Source: Oscillospiraceae bacterium
GTDB lineage: Bacteria > Bacillota > Clostridia > Oscillospirales > Oscillospiraceae
Length of the DNA: 64,000 nt
Assembly (NCBI GenBank): GCA_021768185.1
Contig: JAETNP010000005.1
Location: 1 to 64,000, forward strand
Reading direction: 5' to 3'
How positions within the stretch are numbered: position 1 is the stretch's first letter; each line of letters opens with the position of its first letter. The notes under the pieces are model-generated. The model worked only from the letters and a program-made list of their open reading frames with translations, was not told the DNA's origin and ran no database searches. Shown here in pieces: positions 61,235 to 64,000 of this stretch. The translations under genes and the position numbers were made by a program.

Positions 61235-62005
61235 TTATCTGGGAACGGGGAGCTGCTGGACGATCTCGTCGATGAGGGCGCGGAAGTCCGCGGCGGGCTT
61301 GGAGCCGGGGGCGTAGCTCAAAACGCTCTCCCCGTGGGCGGGGGCCTCCGCTACGGATACGCTGGTGCGGATCTTGGCCTGGAACACGGTGGTGTCCAGC
61401 TGGGCGGCGATCTGCCCGGCCATGTCCAGGACCTCCCGGTTCAGGGTGAAGCGCTGGTTGTACTTGTTGAGCAGGATGCCCAGCACCTTCAGACGGGAAT
61501 TGTAGCAGCGGCGTACGGTGTCAATGGTCTCCCGGATCTGGGCTACGCCCAGGAGACTCAGGATCTCCGGGGCCATGGGAATAATCAGACCGTCGGCCAC
61601 TACATAAGCGTTTACCGTCAGCACGTTCAGCGCCGGCGGCGTATCGACGATGATATAGTCGTAGTCGTCCTGAACCTCGGTCAGGGCGGTTTTCAGCAGG
61701 AACTCCCGCCCGGGGCGGTTGAACTCCAGCTCGGCAGCGCTCAGCAGAATATTGCTGGGCAGAATGTCCCCGCACTCCGACGGGACAATGGTCTCCCGGA
61801 TGGGGCGGACGCCCTTCATGACATCATAAACGGTGGCGCAGTTGTCAATGTCCAGGCCCAGGCAGAAACCCAGACTGCCCTGGGGGTCCAGGTCTACGCC
61901 CAATACCCGGCGGCCCATCTGGTGCAGGCCGGCCAGGAGGGCGCAGGAGGTAGTAGTCTTCCCTACGCCGCCTTTTTGGTTGGTGATTGCGATAACAGCA
62001 GACAA
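61235..62005 (-). CDS. ParA/MinD-family ATPase
   Basis: A 256-residue partition-type ATPase with the deviant Walker A KGGVGKTT (residues 11-18), LGVDLDPQGSLG, and YIIVDTPPALN. Length and sequence resemble Soj/ParA. No ParB is next to it; the following gene is the ComFB-repeat protein. It is not FlhG, because flhF is absent and the usual N-terminal FlhG activator motif is lacking. TTG at 62005 follows GGAGGGG at a proper distance; a longer in-frame start would include the ribosome site. Position in the motility island suggests placing of flagella or chemoreceptors. Confidence 0.88.
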   Translation of the reverse strand: MSAVIAITNQKGGVGKTTTSCALLAGLHQMGRRVLGVDLDPQGSLGFCLGLDIDNCATVYDVMKGVRPIRETIVPSECGDILPSNILLSAAELEFNRPGREFLLKTALTEVQDDYDYIIVDTPPALNVLTVNAYVVADGLIIPMAPEILSLLGVAQIRETIDTVRRCYNSRLKVLGILLNKYNQRFTLNREVLDMAGQIAAQLDTTVFQAKIRTSVSVAEAPAHGESVLSYAPGSKPAADFRALIDEIVQQLPVPR

Positions 62006-62044
62006 AATATCCCCTCCGCTCTGCAAAATCTTTTCGGTGGCTCT

Positions 62045-62071
62045 TAACTTTACTATACTACGTGACGATAA
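62045..62071 (+). promoter_or_regulatory. Sigma-D promoter of fliD
   Basis: TAAC (62045-62048) and GACGATAA (62064-62071) with a 15-base spacer resemble the sigma-D consensus (TAAA, N15, GCCGATAT). It lies about 80 bases upstream of fliD, a classical late gene. Confidence 0.65.
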
Positions 62072-62152
62072 AAAAGTACAGAGGGATATTCTTTTTTTTC
62101 TGTAAAAATAAAAAAAGATTCTTGTGACTTTTTTGATAAAGGGGAGATCAAC

Positions 62153-64000
62153 ATGGCATCTATCGGCGGCGTCAGCGGCAGTAACATGACCAGCAGCCTC
62201 TATAACAGCGCTAACGTTATCAGCGGTCTGGCCAGCGGCCTGGACACGGAAGGCATGATCGAAGGCCTGGTGCAGAGCTACCAGAAGAAGATTCAGAGCC
62301 TGTCCAACAAAGTTACTAAAACAGAGTGGAAACAGGAGGCGTACCGCAGCATCATTTCAAAAATGTACTCCTTCTCCAGTAAATACGCTTCCTACGCGTC
62401 TTCCACCAACCTCATGAGTCCGTCCTTTTTCAACAACGCCATCAAGGTTGCGTCCCAGGGGAAGTACGCCGACAAGGTGTCCGCCAGCGGCCGCACCGAG
62501 AGCGACGTGCGGATCAACAGCATTTCCCAGCTGGCTACCGCCGCCCGGTACAGCACCTCCAGCAATATGCGGGGCGTCAGCGACGACTTTTCCGTGATGG
62601 CGGAGAACGGCGTCAAGTTTGATGACACCTTCACCACCAACGCCCTGTCCGGGACCCTGACTCTGCAATACGGCGGGCAGACTGTGAGCATCAACTTCAG
62701 CGAGTATGAGGACATTATCCCCGAAACAAAGACGGTTAAAAAAGACGACGGTACGACCGAAGAAGTCAATTTGACCAGCGGAGAGAAGGCTGAGGCCTTC
62801 TACAAGATGATCCAGGAAAAGCTGGGAGATACCCAGATTTCCCTGTCCAGCGGCGAGAGCAGGAAGGCTACCGATCTCATCGACGTCAAGTTCAGCGGCG
62901 GCAGAATCACCTTCTCGGACAAGACTACCGGCGGCAACAGCGTGTATATCTCCGATGCCAGCGAAAATCTGAAAAATAAGCTGGGGCTGGATCTGGAGGA
63001 CGCGGATAAGAATAAGCCCGCTGTGATTGATACCAGCAAGATCACCAGCTATGTGAATAAGACCACCGTAGGAAATCACATCTCCGGCAAGACCATGAAC
63101 CTCTCCCTGGACGGGAAGACCAAGTCTATCGCTATGCCCCGCATCAAGGACGATACGTTTGTGGACAGCTGGGGCCGGGCCATCAAGGGCGAGGACGGCA
63201 AAGAGCTGGAGGTCAATGCTGACAACTACGTCAATCTGCTCCAGAAGGCCGTTGACGAGCAGTTCGGCAAGGGGAAGCTGACTGTCTCCAACGAGTCCGG
63301 CAGCGCCGACACCCTGCAGCTGAAGATCAAGGCCCCCGATAACTCCGACCTGATCATCAACAGCGACGCGGGCAAGGCCCTGGGCATTGGCAACGTCGCC
63401 ACCAACTACCTCAACACCGGCAAGACGCTGGGCGAGCTTCTGCCCGAGGGGACCTTCAAGGAGAACTATGACGGCGAGGAGCAAAAACAGGACTTTATCA
63501 TCAACGGCGTGAAGATCGGCAGCTACGACAGCAAAACCAAGCTGTCGGAGATCCTCAGCGACATCAACAGCAACTCGGCTGCCGGGGTGAAGGTCACCTA
63601 CTCCCAGACAACCCGCCAGTTCACCTTTGTCAGCAAGGACACCGGCTCCGAGACGGAGATCAACATTGACGGCGGTCTGGCGGAAACCATGTTCGGCTCC
63701 ACCAAGCTCAGCGACAAGAGCAAGGGCACCTTTGGAGAAGCGTATGGCGTTCCTTGGCTGAACGGAAATAGCGTCAATTTCAAATTCCCCGGAGCCAACG
63801 GCAGCTACGATTTCTCTGTTGGAAAAGACGACACCATTGAGGATGTCGCTGAGAGATTAAACCAGTCGATTTTCAATCATGGCTGTACCGCCGCCTATAA
63901 TAAGTACACGGGCGAATTGGAAATCACCGACAATAAGAGCGGGGAAAAGCTTGATTTGGAAATGTGGGTCGATCATCCGGTGATGGGGCGCTTTGACCTT
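62153..64000 (+). CDS. fliD: Flagellar filament cap FliD (3' end beyond window)
   Basis: The first 616 residues of FliD, the cap under which flagellin subunits fold. The N-terminal region has the family pattern (SGLASGLDTEGMIEGLVQSY, then TKTEWKQEAYRSI); middle domains repeat IKINxxxV-type beta elements such as FIINGVKIGSYDSKTKLSEI. AAAGGGGAG precedes the ATG. It is larger than many FliD proteins already at the window edge; the frame has no stop up to 64000. Confidence 0.93.
   Translation, partial: MASIGGVSGSNMTSSLYNSANVISGLASGLDTEGMIEGLVQSYQKKIQSLSNKVTKTEWKQEAYRSIISKMYSFSSKYASYASSTNLMSPSFFNNAIKVASQGKYADKVSASGRTESDVRINSISQLATAARYSTSSNMRGVSDDFSVMAENGVKFDDTFTTNALSGTLTLQYGGQTVSINFSEYEDIIPETKTVKKDDGTTEEVNLTSGEKAEAFYKMIQEKLGDTQISLSSGESRKATDLIDVKFSGGRITFSDKTTGGNSVYISDASENLKNKLGLDLEDADKNKPAVIDTSKITSYVNKTTVGNHISGKTMNLSLDGKTKSIAMPRIKDDTFVDSWGRAIKGEDGKELEVNADNYVNLLQKAVDEQFGKGKLTVSNESGSADTLQLKIKAPDNSDLIINSDAGKALGIGNVATNYLNTGKTLGELLPEGTFKENYDGEEQKQDFIINGVKIGSYDSKTKLSEILSDINSNSAAGVKVTYSQTTRQFTFVSKDTGSETEINIDGGLAETMFGSTKLSDKSKGTFGEAYGVPWLNGNSVNFKFPGANGSYDFSVGKDDTIEDVAERLNQSIFNHGCTAAYNKYTGELEITDNKSGEKLDLEMWVDHPVMGRFDL

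Noticed and set aside
61235-62005. ParA-like gene read as flhG
   Set aside because: It is on the opposite strand, has no flhF beside it and lacks an FlhG-type N-terminal activator motif; Soj/ParA-like is safer.

Overview
The window is high-GC Clostridia-type DNA (roughly 60% GC) with AGGAGG-type ribosome binding sites, sigma-A promoters and Bacillus/Clostridium-style gene orders. Examples are flgM-flgN-flgK-flgL-yviE-fliW-csrA, a fla/che operon containing flbD, fliY, cheC, cheD and sigD, and a walK-yycH-yycI set. A motile member of the Oscillospiraceae (relatives of Oscillibacter, Flavonifractor or Intestinimonas) fits best; this is inferred from gene content and composition, not from a database search.

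Region 1 (1-1300) is a mobile-element scar: the 3' end of a tRNA-Val, possible integrase-arm repeats, and a decayed tyrosine integrase. Region 2 (1350-24600) is mostly housekeeping: an operon of membrane/secreted proteins of unknown role, hemW, gap, a GHKL kinase, mnmA, a small P-loop protein, a YfcE-type phosphoesterase, a walK-yycH-yycI cluster with no adjacent walR, an ABC exporter with a very long repeat coil, a NagD-like HAD phosphatase, a 2[4Fe-4S] ferredoxin missing from simple ORF lists, a stand-alone clpC and an unrecognised membrane protein. Several intergenic spaces hold perfect palindromes.

Region 3 (24718-64000) is one motility island. A PilZ-like gene diverges from flgM-flgN-flgK-flgL-yviE-fliW-csrA (late structural genes and the FliW/CsrA regulatory pair). 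A sigma-A promoter at about 32002 then starts a roughly 28-kb fla/che run: flgB-flgC-fliE-fliF-fliG-fliH-fliI-fliJ-(unknown)-fliK-flgD-(TIGR02530-like)-flgE-flbD-motA-motB-fliM-fliY-cheY-fliO-fliP-fliQ-fliR-flhB-flhA-sigD-flgF-flgG-cheC-cheD-cheV-(EAL-HDOD). It stops at a strong terminator at 60145-60174. Convergent to it are a ParA-type ATPase and a Pro/Glu-repeat protein ending in a ComFB-like domain. fliD, running off the right edge, follows a sigma-D-like promoter.

The core operon makes the basal body, export gate, rod, hook, stator and switch together with SigD. SigD is then held by FlgM until the hook is complete and should fire late genes such as fliD. CheY, CheC, CheD and CheV tune the switch; CheA, CheW, CheB and CheR are not in the window. 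fliL and flhF are also absent from their usual places. The most interesting material is the ParA/ComFB pair, the duplicated CheY-binding-type peptides in the FliY linker, the triplicated module inside FlgL, and the unknown gene between fliJ and fliK.
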